Positions 62,245 through 64,000 of a stretch of 64,000 nucleotides of DNA are shown here, in pieces. The translations under genes and the position numbers were made by a program. The stretch comes from Paractinoplanes maris (GTDB lineage: Bacteria; Actinomycetota; Actinomycetes; Mycobacteriales; Micromonosporaceae). The stretch lies in contig NZ_JALPVL010000001.1 in NCBI RefSeq assembly GCF_023544465.1, positions 124,001 through 188,000 on the forward strand, given 5' to 3'. Numbering within the stretch: the stretch's first letter is position 1; the number at the start of each line of letters is the position of its first letter. The notes beneath the pieces were generated by a model, which was not told where the DNA came from, did not search any database, and saw only the letters and a program-made list of their open reading frames with translations.

Positions 62245-64000
62245 CCGAAGCTCCCAACCTGAAGGTGAACTCGACCGTGCGCCCGCCGTCCGGGCCGGGT
62301 GGGAACTCGACGATCAGCTCGTCCTTGACTCCGAAGACCGCGTCGGAGTCGAGGTACTTCCCGCCGGCCACGAAGAGCTGGGTGACCAGCTTCCGGAAGC
62401 CGGGCGCGCTGATCATGAAGTGCAGGTGCGGTGCCCGGTACGGGTGCCGGCCGGTGGCCCGCAGCATCTCCCCCACCGGTCCGTCGTCCGGGATCGGGTA
62501 TTCCGACGGCAGGATCGAGGAGAACCAGAGCCGCCCGTCGGCGTCGCTGCGCAGGCGCGCCCGCAGCACCGGGCCCTCCAGATCCGGCAGCTGCACGTCG
62601 TAGAAACCGTCCTGATTGGACTGCCAGACGTCGACGACCGCGTCCGGCACCGGCCGGCCGTCCAGGTCGGTGATCAGGACGTCGGCTCGCAGCGGCACCC
62701 CGGGCAGGCCTTCGGCGAGGTTGGCCCCCGACGCGACGGCCGGTGGCCCGTCGACGTAGAACGGCCCGAGCACGGCCGACGGCGTGGTGTCGGGGGAGCG
62801 GGAATTGGTCAGCAGGTCGACCGCGCTGGAGATGCCCAAAGTGTCGCTGAGCAACACGAACTCCTGCCGGGTGGGTGAGCACATCTGCCCGGCCCGGGTC
62901 AGGAAGCCGATCGCGGTCATCCACTCGTCCTCGGTGACGTCGTTGTCGGCCACGAAGCCGTGCAACCGGCGCACCAGGTCACCCAGCAGCCCGGCCACCC
63001 GCGGGTCGGACGCCGGGGAGAAACTGGCCACGACCTGCTCGGTGAGCCGGCTCAGATCGGGCTTCTCGCCGGCGGCGACCGGTCGATCACCGCGCCAGGC
63101 CTCGCCGAGCGCCTCGAGAACGCCGGGCGTGCCGGACTGCTCGGCCACCACGGGCAGGTCGGCCTCGGCCAGCCCGAGCTCGGCCAGCGAGCCCGGGGCA
63201 CCGAGCCGGGTGGCCAGATCGAAGACCGCGGCCGGGGCGTCGGTCGCGCCGAGTGCGGCGGCGACGCGCCGCATCGCCTCCGGCGCCGACCCGGCCCGGT
63301 ACGCCATCACGTGCGGCAGCAGCACCGCGTGCGTCTCGGCGTGCGGCAGCCCGAACGAGCCGCCCAGCACGTGGCAGAGCTTGTGGTGCGGCCCCATCGC
63401 GACCGAGCCGAGGCAGATCCCGGCCAGCCAGGCGCCGATCAGGGCGTCCGAGCGGGCCTCCGGGTCGTCCGGCCGCTCCGCGATCGACGGCAGGGCCCGG
63501 GCCAGCCGGGTGAGGGCGTCGACGGCGAACCGGTCCACGACCGGGTTGGCCTCCGGCGAATACAGCGCCTCGACGGCGTGCGCCATCGCGTTGAGCCCGC
63601 TGGTGACCGAGAGCCCGACCGGCAGGCCGAGGGTGAGCTCGACGTCGTAGAGCACGGTTTTCGGCAGCAGGGCCGGGTCCCGGCGGGTCCGCTTCTCGCC
63701 GTCCGCGGTCTCGCCCAGCACGGGTGTCACTTCCGAGCCGGCGTACGTGGTGGGGACCGCGATCTGCGGCAGGCCGGTGCGCGCGGCGAGGGCCTTGCCG
63801 AGTCCGGTGGCCGAGCCGCCGCCGATCGACACCAGGCAGTCGACGCCGTGCTCGCCGACCAGGCTCAGCGCGTCCTCGGTGACCTCGACCGGGGTGTGCA
63901 TGGCGACGCCCTCGAAGCGCGCCACGGCCAGCGGCCCCAGCACCGCGGCCGCCCGATCGGTGCGACGGCCCAGCAGCAGCACCCGGGAGGCACCCAGCCG
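62237..64000 (-). CDS. Maleylacetate reductase fused to hydroxyquinol 1,2-dioxygenase (cut by window edge)
   Basis: The reading frame enters from the right edge and ends at 62237, so at least 587 residues are present without the N-terminus. The first 315 or so residues are an iron-containing alcohol-dehydrogenase fold typical of maleylacetate reductase ('SIGGGSATGLGKALAARTGL', 'VPTTYAGSEVTPVLGETADG', 'NAMAHAVEALYSPEANPVVD', 'LPHAETHAVLLPHVMAYR'). The last 270 are an intradiol dioxygenase with 'VLGPFYVDGPP', 'VDVWQSNQDGFYDVQLPDLE', a Tyr in 'ILPSEYPIPDDGP' and the iron histidines in 'YRAPHLHFMISAPGF'. Two sequential steps of hydroxyquinol degradation are thus on one chain, ordered opposite to the chemistry. 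The FAD hydroxylase gene follows. Confidence 0.9.
   Translation of the reverse strand, partial: RLGASRVLLLGRRTDRAAAVLGPLAVARFEGVAMHTPVEVTEDALSLVGEHGVDCLVSIGGGSATGLGKALAARTGLPQIAVPTTYAGSEVTPVLGETADGEKRTRRDPALLPKTVLYDVELTLGLPVGLSVTSGLNAMAHAVEALYSPEANPVVDRFAVDALTRLARALPSIAERPDDPEARSDALIGAWLAGICLGSVAMGPHHKLCHVLGGSFGLPHAETHAVLLPHVMAYRAGSAPEAMRRVAAALGATDAPAAVFDLATRLGAPGSLAELGLAEADLPVVAEQSGTPGVLEALGEAWRGDRPVAAGEKPDLSRLTEQVVASFSPASDPRVAGLLGDLVRRLHGFVADNDVTEDEWMTAIGFLTRAGQMCSPTRQEFVLLSDTLGISSAVDLLTNSRSPDTTPSAVLGPFYVDGPPAVASGANLAEGLPGVPLRADVLITDLDGRPVPDAVVDVWQSNQDGFYDVQLPDLEGPVLRARLRSDADGRLWFSSILPSEYPIPDDGPVGEMLRATGRHPYRAPHLHFMISAPGFRKLVTQLFVAGGKYLDSDAVFGVKDELIVEFPPGPDGGRTVEFTFRLGASDG

Overview
The window is a 64 kb piece of a high-GC actinomycete chromosome, most likely from the Micromonosporaceae (Actinoplanes-like). 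The evidence is the G/C-ending codons, the GTG starts and tight ATGA/TGATG gene overlaps, an F420-type LLM oxidoreductase, actinobacterial families such as DUF2469, DUF2631 and the DUF4081-GNAT protein, and a long core block whose gene content matches Mycobacterium tuberculosis Rv2867c-Rv2916c. There is no phage, insertion sequence, CRISPR array, rRNA or tRNA gene that I can recognise.

Layout. 1-8.2 kb: a minus-strand operon for catabolism of an amine through gamma-glutamylation (permease, glutamine-synthetase-like ligase, aldehyde dehydrogenase, short-chain dehydrogenase, two gamma-glutamyl amidohydrolases), the cut N-terminus of a PAS sensor protein, and a divergent MerR regulator. 8.2-16 kb: a two-component system followed by an ABC-2 exporter, then a TetR / YhgE-Pip / degenerate-ATPase operon with a clear inverted-repeat operator. 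16-18.7 kb: an F420 oxidoreductase, a 14-copy 19-bp tandem array, a maltokinase-cap-like protein and a PadR regulator.

18.7-35 kb: core genes. These include the non-mevalonate isoprenoid enzymes IspG and Dxr flanking the site-2 protease Rip1 (whose 3' end carries a one-base frameshift), a DivIVA protein, RlmN, CdsA, Frr, PyrH, Tsf and RpsB. Lineage genes are interspersed (YihY, a PYROXD2-like oxidoreductase, an MBL-Rieske fusion, DUF2631). 35.8-44.1 kb: yraN-yifB-dprA-xerC and an M23 peptidase, an order and orientation that is the exact inverse of the M. tuberculosis block. A small island of short regulators lies between dprA and xerC. 44.1-57.4 kb: DUF2469, RnhB, NUDIX, two signal peptidases, RplS, TrmD, RimM, KH protein and RpsP (RNA and translation maintenance). 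Next come an archaeal/eukaryal-type ProRS with a DUF402 protein, an ECF sigma factor paired with a membrane beta-propeller, an amidohydrolase and Ffh.

57.5-64 kb: accessory metabolism. It holds a two-gene cell-surface polysaccharide operon (Stealth phosphotransferase and UDP-sugar dehydrogenase) and an aromatic-degradation operon. In the latter, one polypeptide carries both maleylacetate reductase and hydroxyquinol 1,2-dioxygenase domains and is followed by an FAD phenol-type hydroxylase. Together these would turn a resorcinol-like substrate into 3-oxoadipate.

The items most worth a second look are the maleylacetate reductase-dioxygenase fusion, the gamma-glutamyl amine operon that has a dehydrogenase where the Puu pathway has an oxidase, the 19-bp array, the rip1 frameshift, and the degenerate ATPase with its repeat tail.
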